A stretch of DNA of 64,000 bases, from NCBI GenBank assembly GCA_964367935.1, contig CAYIYZ010000001.1, forward strand, positions 248,001 through 312,000, written 5' to 3'. A program made the position numbers and the translations under genes. Every line of letters starts with the position of its first letter. Position 1 is the first letter of the stretch. This document shows positions 41,081-51,059 of the stretch, piece by piece. The stretch comes from Scatomorpha sp964367935 (lineage in GTDB: Bacteria > Bacillota > Clostridia > Oscillospirales > Oscillospiraceae). The notes below the pieces were generated by a model. That model did not search any database. It worked only from the letters and a program-made list of their open reading frames with translations, and was not told the DNA's origin.

Positions 41081-42634
41081 TTAATCTACATAATCGAGCA
41101 GTAGCCTAAAGCTCCACTCGTTGCGCCCGGTTTTCCAACCGCTTGAACTGCCGTCAGCACACATGAACATGCCGTCTGTCGGGCCACTGCTCTTACCCTC
41201 GATTGTATCGGCTGTACGAACATAGTCCGAAGCGACCAACAGTCCCTGATCGTCATACAGACTGTTCTTGCCCAGCTCATCCGTCGTCATGACATAAACT
41301 TCGCCGGTTACATCGTCTGAAACAAGCTCCAAGCCATCACCGTGCACCACGACACGACTGTGCCTGTCCATAACTGCCTGACTACCGTCTAATAAAGTCA
41401 CAAGATAGTAGTCACCCAAGCGGCCGTCAACGCTGACTGCGCCGGAGAAATACATCTCCTCACCGCCGAAGGTGCGCATACGCACGCCCTCTGCGCCCTT
41501 AACCCAATAACCGGTGTCTGTGAAGGTCAGCGATAGATCGTACATGTTGATCTCCTCCATGGAGGGCAGGAAATAGTACTTCACAGTGCCTGTTGTGTCC
41601 TGTACAGCCACGTAGCTCTCGAACATCTCCACATCGGCAGCGTCCGTCAGTTCCGCTATGGGCTCGCCCTCACGGTCTATGATCTTCCATACACCGTCGA
41701 ACTTAACGGCGGCATGACCGCCTACGAAGTTTGTAGCTTCCTCGAAACTGCCGTAGATGGCGTAGTAGCCAGTGTCGTCCATGTAGTTCCACTCATCACC
41801 TAACTTGACCGCAGCCATGCCGTCATAAAAGGGCAGTGCCTCTTGGAAATAGCTCGGCATCTCTGTGGAGTAGCTGTTTAGGACAGAGCCTTCGATGTCT
41901 ATATAACCCTCTCTGTCGTCGGGGTATATTATCTTCATGTAGCCGCCCGAGCTCTCCTCTATGCTGCGGATACTTCCGACCTTTAGTCTAAATAGCTCAG
42001 CAAATTGTGAACTGTCAAAGACTAAGTCGCCGGCACCGTTATAGCATTGTGCGCTGTTCGACGCCTCGTCGACTATGCCGATTACGCCCATGTCATTGAC
42101 GAATACATCGGTGTATATGAAGCCCGTTGCCCAATCTCCGGCTGTGCCGACAAGGCAATAGAGCATCTCGCCTGAGACCTCCACACCTAAAATGAGCACT
42201 TCGTAGAATACCCATTCACCGTCCGTCTCGTAGCCGGCGGTACGCACTGTGCTGAGCAGGGGATCTATGACCACCTCGCCCTCCATAGTTACCAAGCCGT
42301 ACTTCACGCCCATGTTGCCACTCTCGTCCGTGTAATATGCCCCGACAAAGGGCATAAGACGTGAGTAGTCGCCGACCAAAATCTCCAGCATAGGCTCGAG
42401 GCTCTGACGTGAGCCCAAAAGCTCCGTCGGCGCATACTCATCGAGCTTACTTCTGTCTGTGTAAATGTCGACCTCCATGTCGTTTACCACGGCAGAGGAG
42501 TCACCGCTCGTGCCTGAAATCGCAGGCTCTATATAGCGATCTTGCACTGTTTCGAACTGCTCGTCCAAACTGCAAGCGGATAGCAGTCCAATTGCTAAGA
42601 CTATCGTTAAAAGTAAAGTAATTTTCCTAAACAT
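41081..42634 (-). CDS. WG-repeat lipoprotein
   Basis: A 517-residue exported lipoprotein. The signal peptide ends in the lipobox LLSAC (Cys at about residue 21). The mature part holds degenerate WG (KWG-type) repeats: KYGLVTMEGEVVIDPLLS, EALPFYDGMAAVKLGDEWNYMDDTG and NFVGGHAAVKFDGVWKIIDREG. WG repeats form beta-sheet surface modules in many Firmicutes, generally of unknown role. It lies 2 nt after a PstS-like lipoprotein gene, so the two are a pair. No enzymatic motif. Confidence 0.85.
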   Translation of the reverse strand: MFRKITLLLTIVLAIGLLSACSLDEQFETVQDRYIEPAISGTSGDSSAVVNDMEVDIYTDRSKLDEYAPTELLGSRQSLEPMLEILVGDYSRLMPFVGAYYTDESGNMGVKYGLVTMEGEVVIDPLLSTVRTAGYETDGEWVFYEVLILGVEVSGEMLYCLVGTAGDWATGFIYTDVFVNDMGVIGIVDEASNSAQCYNGAGDLVFDSSQFAELFRLKVGSIRSIEESSGGYMKIIYPDDREGYIDIEGSVLNSYSTEMPSYFQEALPFYDGMAAVKLGDEWNYMDDTGYYAIYGSFEEATNFVGGHAAVKFDGVWKIIDREGEPIAELTDAADVEMFESYVAVQDTTGTVKYYFLPSMEEINMYDLSLTFTDTGYWVKGAEGVRMRTFGGEEMYFSGAVSVDGRLGDYYLVTLLDGSQAVMDRHSRVVVHGDGLELVSDDVTGEVYVMTTDELGKNSLYDDQGLLVASDYVRTADTIEGKSSGPTDGMFMCADGSSSGWKTGRNEWSFRLLLDYVD

Positions 42635-42636
42635 AG

Positions 42637-43548
42637 TTACGCTCCTTCGCCCCCGGCCGTAGTGGCCGTAGTGGCTGTGGTTGTTGTGGTAGCTGTATAG
42701 CCTTCCGCCTCGATAAAGAGTTTACCACGTGAACTGCCCAACCACTCATATAGTAGGGCGGTAGCCTCGCCCTCGGGGCTCTCACTGTCTAAATTCGCCG
42801 ATATTGCAGCCACGTACTCGAATACGAGAGGGTAAGTGCCGTCGGCTATGCTATCCTGTGTGGGTGAGACGTCGGATATTGCCAATATCCTTTTCCCGCT
42901 TGCCATGCCCATATCGACGGCGTATTCATAGCTCGCATAACTTATAGAGCCGGAATCGCCGGCGAAAGTGTTCTCGGAGTACTCCGTGGTGTCCATGTCA
43001 AAGAGATGATCGAATACAGTGCGTGATGCACTGCCCTCCGGCTTTATGCAGGGGTTAATCTCCGTGTAACGGCCGCCGAGCTCGCTCCAATCCTCTATCT
43101 CGCCCGAGAATATGTCCTCTAACTGCTCCAAGGTAACAGACTGCACGGGGTTACCTGCGTCCACATAGAACACGAGCGCATCTGTTGCTATAGCCGTCAT
43201 GATAAAGTCCGAGCCCAAGGCTTCGAGCGTAACTGCGTCCGGTGACGGAGCCAACACAATATCACTCTCGCCTGCGATGAGCGAAGTCCAACTTGCTGAA
43301 GTGTCGCCGAAGTTTATATAAGGCTCTGCGTTCTCCCGACTCGTGCCCAGCAGTGAGGCTACAACTGCCTCCGCCAAAGGCTCTACGGCGGCACTACCCG
43401 AAATATACGGAAAGCTCACTTCATCAAAGGCGTATACAGGCCTGTCCGATGGCGGCGGTGTCACCACCGCATTTTGTTCGACCAGACCACAGCCCGTCAG
43501 GGCTAATATCGACAGCGCACACACGCTGCTCATTATTATTTTCCTCAT
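42637..43548 (-). CDS. PstS-like substrate-binding lipoprotein
   Basis: A 303-residue lipoprotein (lipobox LALTGC, Cys near residue 20) with the PBP-like fold of phosphate-binding PstS: FPYISGSAAVEPLAEAV, GESDIVLAPSPDA, PVQSVTLEQLEDIFSGEIEDWSEL and KPEGSASRTVFDHLF. The family phosphate loop (G-S-x-x-x-x-P) is kept as SGSAAVEP. The tail is a threonine/alanine run (TATTTTTATTATTAGG), a low-complexity extension. No pstCAB genes follow; instead a WG-repeat lipoprotein is coupled to it. It may thus be a solute sensor rather than a transporter part. Confidence 0.82.
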   Translation of the reverse strand: MRKIIMSSVCALSILALTGCGLVEQNAVVTPPPSDRPVYAFDEVSFPYISGSAAVEPLAEAVVASLLGTSRENAEPYINFGDTSASWTSLIAGESDIVLAPSPDAVTLEALGSDFIMTAIATDALVFYVDAGNPVQSVTLEQLEDIFSGEIEDWSELGGRYTEINPCIKPEGSASRTVFDHLFDMDTTEYSENTFAGDSGSISYASYEYAVDMGMASGKRILAISDVSPTQDSIADGTYPLVFEYVAAISANLDSESPEGEATALLYEWLGSSRGKLFIEAEGYTATTTTTATTATTAGGEGA

Positions 43549-43669
43549 AACTTCCCTCCGCTATGACTATTTACATACGAATATAACAGTTTACCACACA
43601 TACACGCGATTGTAAACACCCGAACACCCCGAAGCACACAGCTGTGTTTGACTCCCCCAATATACACTT

Positions 43670-43700
43670 ATAAACGGGCGGACCGCAGTCCGCCCGTTTT
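43670..43700. terminator. Terminator after the P-type ATPase gene
   Basis: AAACGGGCGGAC pairs with GTCCGCCCGTTT around a CGCA loop. A/T flanks allow use on either strand; it lies just past the minus-strand ATPase stop. Confidence 0.85.
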
Positions 43701-43706
43701 ATGTCG

Positions 43707-46325
43707 CTATTTCTTCGCACTGCGCTGTATCGCCTTCACAATTTCCACTATAGGGATGACGCAAATAGCTAAACCTATGGCTATGAGGTAGTTCGTGACT
43801 TCTATATTCACAAGCCCGAACGCCGCCGCTAGAAACGGCACTTCTATTATAGTCAAAGTGGCGAGGAAGCTGGCGATAGCACCTATATTGAGAGCCTTGT
43901 TCATTCCGTGCATACGGAAGATGCTCCCACGCTCGGAACGCATGTTGAAGCTGTGGAATATCTCGGATAAATTCATGGTCAAAAACGCCATGGTCACGCC
44001 GAGCTGACTGTTAGCTATGGCAAAACTGCCGGTCTCCATATAAAGGCCCGAGAAATACGCCGACATAGTAAGCACCATTACCATAGCGCCCTGATAGATA
44101 ATGTCACCCACCATGCCGCCGGCAAATACACTGTCGGCTGCGTCACGTGGCGCACGCTTCATTATATCGTCCTCACCTCGCTCCATGCCCAAGGCGAGTG
44201 CAGGGAAGGTGTCCGTCACGAGGTTTATCCACAATAAATGCACAGGCTGTAGTATCGTAAAGCCCAGAAGTGTGGCTATAAATATGCTCATGACCTCGCT
44301 CATGTTCGAGCCGAGCAGAAAACGTATAGCTTTTCTAATGTTATCGTAGATGCGCCGACCTTCCTCGACCGCTCCGACTATAGTGGCGAAGTTATCGTCG
44401 GCGAGCACCATATCCGCAACGTTTTTCGTAACGTCTGTGCCGGTAATACCCATGCCCACGCCTATATCAGCCGTCTTTATGGAAGGCGCATCATTTACAC
44501 CGTCACCTGTCATAGCTGTGACGAAGCCGGCGCCACGCCAAGCTTTAACTATAAGCGTCTTGTGTTCGGGTTGTACCCTTGCATACACGGACACGTCTTT
44601 GAATATACTGAGAAACTCCTCTTCGCTCATAGCACTCAGCTCTGCGCCCGTGACGGCTCTGTCGCCCTCACCAAATATCCCGAGCTCACGAGCTATGGCG
44701 GACGCCGTATCCACATGGTCACCGGTTATCATGATGGGGCGTATGCCGGCACTGCGGCACTCGCCTATGGCAATTTTTGCCTCGGGGCGCACGGGGTCTA
44801 TCATGCCCGCAAGACCCATAAAGCACATGTCACGCTCTAAAGTCTCGGGCGCAAGATCTGTGGGCACAGTGTCGTGCTCACGCGTTGCCGCCGCCAAGAC
44901 CCTCAAAGCTTTATCCGCCATGCCCTTATTTGCCGACTCTATCTCCTTACGTGTCTTATCGTCTAAGGGCAGTACTACGCCATCTTTAAGATAGCTCACA
45001 CAGCGTGCGAGCACCTCGTCGGGCGCACCCTTAGTATATTGCACAGTGCCCGCACTCTTTTTATGCACCGTTGTCATCATCTTACGCAGGGAGTCGAAGG
45101 GCGCTTCAGCCACACGGGGCAGTTTTGCCTCCAAATCATGCTTTTTAAGGGACAGGGTACTTGCCCAATCGACAAGAGCACATTCCGTGGGTTCACCCAC
45201 CGCTCGACCGTCCTCGCCCGCATCTGCGTCCGTGCAGAGCGCCATAGCCTCGGCGAGTATTTCTGCCTCTGAGCCGTAATGCTCCTTGACCGTCATACGG
45301 TTCTGCGTCAGCGTACCTGTTTTGTCCGAGCAGATTATCTGCGCACAGCCCAAGGTTTCCACAGCCGTGAGGCGACGTATTATCGCATTTTTCTTCGCCA
45401 TATTCGTCACGCCTATGGACAAGACGACGGTGACGACCGCTGCCAAGCCTTCGGGTATGGCAGCCACGGCAAGGCTGACGGATACCATGAACGAATGTAT
45501 GACGATATCCGTGCTCACGCCGTCACGCAATAGCTGTACGGCGAATATGACGGCACATATGCCGAGAACGAGCCAGGTTAGCGTCTTAGAGAGCTGTGAC
45601 AGCTTCTTTTGCAGAGGTGTCTGCCCCTCGGATGCCTCCGATATGGCGTGGGCTATCTTGCCCATCTGTGTGCCCATACCCGTCTCGCAGACTAAGATCT
45701 TGCCCCTACCGTATACGACCGTACTGCCCATGTACACCATGTTCTTGCGATCACCTAAAGTTATTTCCTCCGAGGGTAGTGTCGCCGTGTCCTTCGTTAC
45801 GGGTACGCTCTCGCCTGTTAGCGCCGCTTCCTCTATCTGTAGGCTCGCCGCTTCAAGCACTCTGCCGTCCGCCGGCACGGCATCGCCTGCCTCTAAGAGC
45901 ACAATGTCGCCCACGACCAAGTCCTCACTGCGTACTATAGCCATAACGCCGCCACGCAAGACCTTGGATTGTGCCGCAGACATGCTCTGCAAGGCCTCTA
46001 TAGCCGCCTCCGCCTTGCTCTCCTGATACACGCCCAAAACGCTGTTTATAACAACGACGGCAAGGATGATAATAACGTCCGCAAAGCTCTCGCCCTCGTA
46101 GTAGGCGAGCACTCCGCTGACCGCCGCCGCTACGAGCAGGATTATTATCATAGGGTCGGATAACTGCCCTAAAAAGCGCTTAAGCAGGGAGTCACCCTTC
46201 TTCTCGTCTAACTTATTCGCTCCGTTTTGCGCTAAACGCCGTGCCGCTTCTTCTGTACTTATGCCCTCAGCATCACTGTTTAAATTTTCCAATAACTTAT
46301 CGGTGTCGCTGTCGTAATATCGCAT
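43707..46325 (-). CDS. Calcium-translocating P-type ATPase (PMCA/SERCA-like)
   Basis: An 872-residue P2-type ATPase that exports Ca2+ from the cytoplasm. Order of motifs: the TGES actuator (ALTGESVPVTKD), the membrane helix 4 motif AAIPEGLAAVV, the phosphorylation site ICSDKTGTLTQN, the nucleotide-binding KGAPDEV and the hinge GDGVNDAPSIKTADIGVGMG. Helix 5/6 residues NMSEVMS and INLVTDTFPALALGME match the calcium-site pattern. About ten membrane segments are expected. It is read against the direction of replication and has its own divergent promoter with a consensus -35. Confidence 0.94.
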   Translation of the reverse strand: MRYYDSDTDKLLENLNSDAEGISTEEAARRLAQNGANKLDEKKGDSLLKRFLGQLSDPMIIILLVAAAVSGVLAYYEGESFADVIIILAVVVINSVLGVYQESKAEAAIEALQSMSAAQSKVLRGGVMAIVRSEDLVVGDIVLLEAGDAVPADGRVLEAASLQIEEAALTGESVPVTKDTATLPSEEITLGDRKNMVYMGSTVVYGRGKILVCETGMGTQMGKIAHAISEASEGQTPLQKKLSQLSKTLTWLVLGICAVIFAVQLLRDGVSTDIVIHSFMVSVSLAVAAIPEGLAAVVTVVLSIGVTNMAKKNAIIRRLTAVETLGCAQIICSDKTGTLTQNRMTVKEHYGSEAEILAEAMALCTDADAGEDGRAVGEPTECALVDWASTLSLKKHDLEAKLPRVAEAPFDSLRKMMTTVHKKSAGTVQYTKGAPDEVLARCVSYLKDGVVLPLDDKTRKEIESANKGMADKALRVLAAATREHDTVPTDLAPETLERDMCFMGLAGMIDPVRPEAKIAIGECRSAGIRPIMITGDHVDTASAIARELGIFGEGDRAVTGAELSAMSEEEFLSIFKDVSVYARVQPEHKTLIVKAWRGAGFVTAMTGDGVNDAPSIKTADIGVGMGITGTDVTKNVADMVLADDNFATIVGAVEEGRRIYDNIRKAIRFLLGSNMSEVMSIFIATLLGFTILQPVHLLWINLVTDTFPALALGMERGEDDIMKRAPRDAADSVFAGGMVGDIIYQGAMVMVLTMSAYFSGLYMETGSFAIANSQLGVTMAFLTMNLSEIFHSFNMRSERGSIFRMHGMNKALNIGAIASFLATLTIIEVPFLAAAFGLVNIEVTNYLIAIGLAICVIPIVEIVKAIQRSAKK

Positions 46326-46383
46326 TAAATCAGCTCCTTTTCCATCCTATTATTTCCTAAAGTATCATAATAATGTAAATATA

Positions 46384-46412
46384 ATAGTATCACTGCAGCA
46401 AATCCTTGTCAA
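46384..46412 (-). promoter_or_regulatory. Promoter of the calcium ATPase gene
   Basis: On the minus strand TTGACA (complement of 46407-46412), 17-nt spacer, TACTAT (complement of 46384-46389); about 60 nt before the start codon. Confidence 0.7.
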
Positions 46413-46548
46413 TAATTCACTATTAGGGTTTTTCCTATTGCTTTTAGGTGCTAAATTGAGTACAATTAATGTATATGTGTACAGACAGAAAACTTTTGTG
46501 AAACAATTTGAAAATCATATCGTCAAAGGGTTAGGAACCACTTGTGGA

Positions 46549-46577
46549 TTGACAGGAAGGCATACGAGTGGTATACT
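46549..46577 (+). promoter_or_regulatory. Promoter of the solute-binding lipoprotein operon
   Basis: TTGACA at 46549-46554, 17-nt spacer, TATACT at 46572-46577. It lies about 42 nt before the start codon in a 293-bp divergent gap that otherwise holds no gene. Confidence 0.8.
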
Positions 46578-46618
46578 ACCTGTGTTAAGTCAATCGATAC
46601 AGATAAAGGGAGGAAAAT

Positions 46619-49162
46619 ATGAAAAGAAGTAGAATAATAGCACTGCTGATAGTGGTGGTAATGATGTTGGGCATGCTTGCGGCGTGCGGTGGGGACGATG
46701 CCCCCGAGGGCGAGGAGACGCCTGCGCCGGGGTCTGACGGCGAATATTCCTATGTGGCGGAGTTTACGGAGCTCACTGTGGGCGATGCTGAACTGAGGTA
46801 TGTGGAGAGGGCCATGATGGGCGATGACGGCACTATATACATAATGGCGTCCCTTGTAGATGGCATGGTAGAAGAGGAGTATACCTACACAGACTATATG
46901 ACAGGTGAAGAGATCACAGAGGTCTATGAGTACGAGAACTATGTGACGGCGCTGATGACTTTGGACAGAGAGACAAAGACAATGGAGCGTTTGACGAACT
47001 TTGCTATGTTGCCTTTCCCCGAGGGCACCGATGGATACTCGAGCGTGTCGGGCTTTGTGGCTGCGCCGGGCGGCGGATTTTGGACTATAGAGGACATGTA
47101 CACCTATTCGCTTGAGGTCGGCGACGACGCAACAGCCGGCGATGGCACGGATGACAATATGGGCATAGCTGTTGGCACGTCTGTGGCTGCTTTTGCAAGT
47201 ACATCTGTAGCGGTAGCACCTACGATATCTTACTACGACTACGGTTACGGTATGGGTGAGGAAACGCAGAAGTACTACTTGAGGAAGTTTGACGCTACGG
47301 GTGCGGAGATTGCCATGGTGGATGTAACGGACATACTCATGAAGGGCGACTACTTCTATGTACAGGGCATGGAGACGGACGCTGAGGGCAATGTCTATGT
47401 GCTAAACGGCAATACGAACGCAATACATGTGTTTGATGCGCAGGGCGCACATCTTTTTGACATAGATGGCATAGATGGCGTATATGTGCAGGATCTTTTG
47501 CAGCTCGGTGACGGTACTTTGAGGGTAAGCATGTACTCCGAGACAGCTGGCGGACAGGTGCTGAGGGAAGTTGACTTGGCGGCGAAGGCCTACGGCGAGG
47601 AGACGCCGATGCCCACTAACGCTTGGGACGTTTTGCCTGCCGGCGAGAGCGAGTACGATTACTTCTATGCAAACGGCGAGACGATGATGGGTGCATATTT
47701 CGGTTCAGAAGAGCCGGAGGCGCTGTTTAACTGGCTAAACATCAATGTGGATTCAAACAACCTCGAAGGTGTAATGGCCATGGCGGACGGCACATTTTTA
47801 GCTATATCCATGAATTACAACGGCGAGAACACAGAGGTAGAGCTTATCAATGTAAGTCAGGTTCTGACTTCGAGCTTACCTGTGTACAAGGATATAACGC
47901 TTGCGTGCATGTGGCTTGACTGGAATGTACGTGAACTTATCCTCGACTTCAATAAGTCGAATGATGAGTACCGCATTATAGTTGAGGACTACTCTCAGTA
48001 CGCAACGGACGATGATTATATGGCAGGCCTTACAAAGCTTACGACGGAGATCGTATCGGGTGACGTGCCCGACATTCTGCTTGCGGCTGAACTGCCGATG
48101 AATCAGTATGGCGCGAAGGGTCTGTTTGAGGATCTGTGGCCCTACATAGAGGCGGATGCGGAAATAGGCGGTAGAGACGCACTTGTACAGCCTTTCTTTG
48201 AGGCTCTCGAGCAGGAAGGAAAGCTGTATCAGATATCTTCCTACTACTACGTAAATACGATAGCAACCTTGAAGGATGTTACGGGCGATATTGAAAGCTG
48301 GACTGTAGCGGATGCCTTAGCGGCGTTTGAGATGCTACCCGAGGGCGCAACGCTCATGGATGAGTACATGACTAAGAGCAACCTGCTCTCTGTTATAGCG
48401 TATACCAGCCTTAATAAGTTCGTTAACTGGGAGACGGGCGAGGTCACGTTCGACAGCCCTGACTTCATAGAGTTACTTAAGATGACGGAGTATCTGCCCC
48501 TTGAGTACGATTGGGAAGCGGCATACGATGAAATGGGCGGATATAGATATGAGGAGCCCTACAAGAAGCTTCTGAGCGGCGAGCAGCTCATGATGAGCAC
48601 CACGCTGTATAACTTGCAGGATACGCAGTACATGATAGGGCCCGATGTAGCGGCATTTGCTTACCCCGGTATCCCGACAACGGACGGCACTAACGGCAAC
48701 TCTTTCATGATGGGCAACTCCCTGGCAATGAGCTCGACGAGCGAGAATAAAGAGGGAGCTTGGCAGTTCATGCGCACTCTACTCACCGAGGAGTACCAGA
48801 GCGATAACTACTGGGACGGTATCCCGACAAACATGAACGTCTATAACACCATTATAGAGGAAGCCATGGAAGCGGAATATGAAATCGACCCCGCAACAGG
48901 CGAGGAAGTAGAGGTACCCAAAAGCTACACCTACGACTACGAGACGGAGGAAGAGATCCCCATTTACGCCATGACACAGGAGCAGGCGGATATTCTGTGG
49001 GGACTGACGGCGAACACGAAGTATGTCTCTACATATGATGATATGCTTTACAACATCGTGCTTGAGGAGACGGCGGCATACTTTGATGGTACAGCTACGG
49101 CAGAGGACGTGGCGGCTATGGTACAGAGCCGTGCGAGCCTGTACGTAAACGAGCAGAGATAA
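46619..49162 (+). CDS. Extracellular solute-binding lipoprotein with an N-terminal propeller-like domain
   Basis: An 847-residue lipoprotein with lipobox MLAACG (Cys near residue 22). Residues about 45-410 contain repeated blades resembling a beta-propeller (MDDGTIYIMAS-type phrases such as AEGNVYVLNGNTNAIHVFD and LLQLGDGTLRVS). Residues about 415-847 form a family 1 solute-binding domain: ITLACMWLDWNVRELILDFNK, GDVPDILLAAE, YGAKGLFEDLWPYI, EGKLYQISSYYYV and a late NKEGAWQFMRTLL block. This domain is about the size of a sugar-type (CUT1) binding protein. The following two genes encode the matching permeases. An acidic, tyrosine-rich composition suggests binding of carbohydrate, but the ligand is unknown. 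Confidence 0.86.
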   Translation: MKRSRIIALLIVVVMMLGMLAACGGDDAPEGEETPAPGSDGEYSYVAEFTELTVGDAELRYVERAMMGDDGTIYIMASLVDGMVEEEYTYTDYMTGEEITEVYEYENYVTALMTLDRETKTMERLTNFAMLPFPEGTDGYSSVSGFVAAPGGGFWTIEDMYTYSLEVGDDATAGDGTDDNMGIAVGTSVAAFASTSVAVAPTISYYDYGYGMGEETQKYYLRKFDATGAEIAMVDVTDILMKGDYFYVQGMETDAEGNVYVLNGNTNAIHVFDAQGAHLFDIDGIDGVYVQDLLQLGDGTLRVSMYSETAGGQVLREVDLAAKAYGEETPMPTNAWDVLPAGESEYDYFYANGETMMGAYFGSEEPEALFNWLNINVDSNNLEGVMAMADGTFLAISMNYNGENTEVELINVSQVLTSSLPVYKDITLACMWLDWNVRELILDFNKSNDEYRIIVEDYSQYATDDDYMAGLTKLTTEIVSGDVPDILLAAELPMNQYGAKGLFEDLWPYIEADAEIGGRDALVQPFFEALEQEGKLYQISSYYYVNTIATLKDVTGDIESWTVADALAAFEMLPEGATLMDEYMTKSNLLSVIAYTSLNKFVNWETGEVTFDSPDFIELLKMTEYLPLEYDWEAAYDEMGGYRYEEPYKKLLSGEQLMMSTTLYNLQDTQYMIGPDVAAFAYPGIPTTDGTNGNSFMMGNSLAMSSTSENKEGAWQFMRTLLTEEYQSDNYWDGIPTNMNVYNTIIEEAMEAEYEIDPATGEEVEVPKSYTYDYETEEEIPIYAMTQEQADILWGLTANTKYVSTYDDMLYNIVLEETAAYFDGTATAEDVAAMVQSRASLYVNEQR

Positions 49163-49177
49163 GACACAATAACAGAC

Positions 49178-50161
49178 ATGAGGGGCGTTTATACGTCCCT
49201 CATGAAAGATAGAAGAAATGGGGTGGACACGACGGACACTAAAGTTTTAGAGCGAGAGTCGCAAGAGCTCAGCGCAGAATTTAAGAGGGAGCGCAGGCGA
49301 GAGAAGCGTCGTGATTTTTTTAAGAGCATGTGCTTTTTGAGCCCCAGTCTTATGGGCGTGCTCCTGTTTTTCATTTTACCCTTCGGGGTCGTGGTGTACT
49401 ACTCATTGGTGACGACACCGATAAACCCCGAGTTTGCATTTTTAGATAACTTTACGGAACTGATAGGCAATAGTTCCTTTCAGATAGCGGCGACGAATAC
49501 TGCGAAGTTTTCGGCGGTCGCTGTGCCTTTGGCGCTTGTTTTGTCCTTGGCGCTCGCACTTCTGTTAGAGGTGCGTATACCGGGCAAGAGCAGGTTCCGC
49601 ACCTTTTTTTTATCGCCTATGATGGTGCCGGTGGCATCCATAGTGCTTATATGGCAGGTGCTGTTTGATACTAACGGCGTGGTAAATGAATTTCTTGCGA
49701 TCTTCGGTGTGGAGGCTATAAGTTGGCTACGTTCGGAGTATTCGCATGTCGTTATAGTTACGCTGTTTTTGTGGAAGAACCTCGGCTACAATATGATATT
49801 ATTCATGTCCGCTTTGGCGAATATACCTAAGGAGCTTTTAGAAGTAGCGGACGTGGAGGGTGCGAGTGAGTGGTACAAATTTTTCCATATAAAGCTACGC
49901 TACTTATCGCCCACAGTTTTGTTTGTGGCGATATTGTCACTTATAAACTCATTTAAGGTCTTTAGGGAGATATATCTCTTGACGGGACAGTATCCCTATG
50001 AAGATCTCTATATGCTACAGCACTTTATGAACAATACATTTTTGTCGCTCGACTATCAGAAGCTGTCGGCGGCTGCGGTTATGATGGCTATAGTGATGGT
50101 TATTATCATAGCCTTAATGTTCAAAGTTGAGGACTGGTTCGGAAAGGACGTGGAGGGATGA
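49178..50161 (+). CDS. Sugar-type ABC transporter permease (first subunit)
   Basis: A 327-residue inner-membrane permease of the MalF/UgpA type. The N-terminus is cytoplasmic and strongly basic (KRERRREKRRDFFK). About six helices follow, the first at CFLSPSLMGVLLFFILPFGVVVYYSL. The ABC-coupling EAA loop is seen near ANIPKELLEVADVEGASEWYKFF. Start uncertain: the ATG at 49178 begins a short ATGAGGGGCG/CGTCCCTCAT hairpin, and 49202 is an alternative. It is 15 nt after the binding-protein gene. No ATPase gene is present in the operon. Confidence 0.88.
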   Translation: MRGVYTSLMKDRRNGVDTTDTKVLERESQELSAEFKRERRREKRRDFFKSMCFLSPSLMGVLLFFILPFGVVVYYSLVTTPINPEFAFLDNFTELIGNSSFQIAATNTAKFSAVAVPLALVLSLALALLLEVRIPGKSRFRTFFLSPMMVPVASIVLIWQVLFDTNGVVNEFLAIFGVEAISWLRSEYSHVVIVTLFLWKNLGYNMILFMSALANIPKELLEVADVEGASEWYKFFHIKLRYLSPTVLFVAILSLINSFKVFREIYLLTGQYPYEDLYMLQHFMNNTFLSLDYQKLSAAAVMMAIVMVIIIALMFKVEDWFGKDVEG

Positions 50162-51042
50162 AAAAAAGGCTATTTTCACGAAGTGTTGTTTTCTTGTTTT
50201 GCCTTATTTTTTCGGTCATCTTCCTGTTACCGACCGTGCTGACGATATCGAATGCGTTCATGTCGCAGTCGGAGATAAACTCGAACTACGGTGTAGTGTT
50301 TTCTACGGGGCCCACGGGCGGCTCGTCGACCTACATGTCTGAGACGGTTAACTTGAAATTTATTCCGGACAAGGTTGTGTTTACGCAGTTTGCGGACACG
50401 CTCTTACGCAGTCCGGATTACCTTATAAAATTTTGGAACTCTGTTATATTGGTAGTACCCATAGTTATATTACAGGTGGGTGTAGCGGCGGTGGCGGCCT
50501 ACGGCTTCACACGTTGGCGCGGCAAGGTACGAGGCAGCATATTTTTCTTCTATGTAATCCTCATGCTCATGCCCTATCAGGTAACGCTCGTGCCGAACCG
50601 CTTGGTGTCGGATTGGCTGGGCATATTGGACACGAGGTGGGCGATAATCTTCCCCGGAGCGTTTGCGCCCTTTTCCGTGTTCCTTTTGACGAAGTTCATG
50701 CGTAGGATACCGGCCTCTTTAATAGAGGCGGCGAAGATAGACGGAGCGGGCGAGTGGCAGATATTCACGAAGATATGTCTACCGCAATGCCGAGCGGCAC
50801 TGTATTCCATAGCCATATTGGTGTTTATCGACTATTGGAACATGGTTGAGCAACCGCTTGTCTTGCTCGCGGACGAATTGCAGCAACCGCTGTCGGTGTT
50901 CTTATCTACAATAAATGCGGGCGAGATAGGCCTTGCGTTTGCGGCGGCGACTATATATATGGTACCCTCACTGTTACTGTTTTTACATGGCGAGGAGTAC
51001 TTGGTAGAGGGCATAGCGAATTCAGGCTCGGTAAAAGGTTAG
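50158..51042 (+). CDS. Sugar-type ABC transporter permease (second subunit)
   Basis: A 294-residue MalG/UgpE-type permease with six hydrophobic segments beginning VVFLFCLIFSVIFLLPTVL. It carries the EAA coupling loop (RIPASLIEAAKIDGAGEWQIF) and the MPYQVTLVPNRLV phrase typical of the family. It overlaps the first permease by 4 nt (ATGA). The partner ATPase would have to be encoded elsewhere, as with the shared MsmX-type ATPases of Firmicutes. Confidence 0.9.
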   Translation: MKKRLFSRSVVFLFCLIFSVIFLLPTVLTISNAFMSQSEINSNYGVVFSTGPTGGSSTYMSETVNLKFIPDKVVFTQFADTLLRSPDYLIKFWNSVILVVPIVILQVGVAAVAAYGFTRWRGKVRGSIFFFYVILMLMPYQVTLVPNRLVSDWLGILDTRWAIIFPGAFAPFSVFLLTKFMRRIPASLIEAAKIDGAGEWQIFTKICLPQCRAALYSIAILVFIDYWNMVEQPLVLLADELQQPLSVFLSTINAGEIGLAFAAATIYMVPSLLLFLHGEEYLVEGIANSGSVKG

Positions 51043-51059
51043 GAAAGAGGGCGTAGAAA

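Noticed and set aside
46438..46632. 64-codon ORF overlapping the start of the solute-binding protein gene
   Set aside because: It covers the -35 and -10 boxes of the operon promoter and has no ribosome site.
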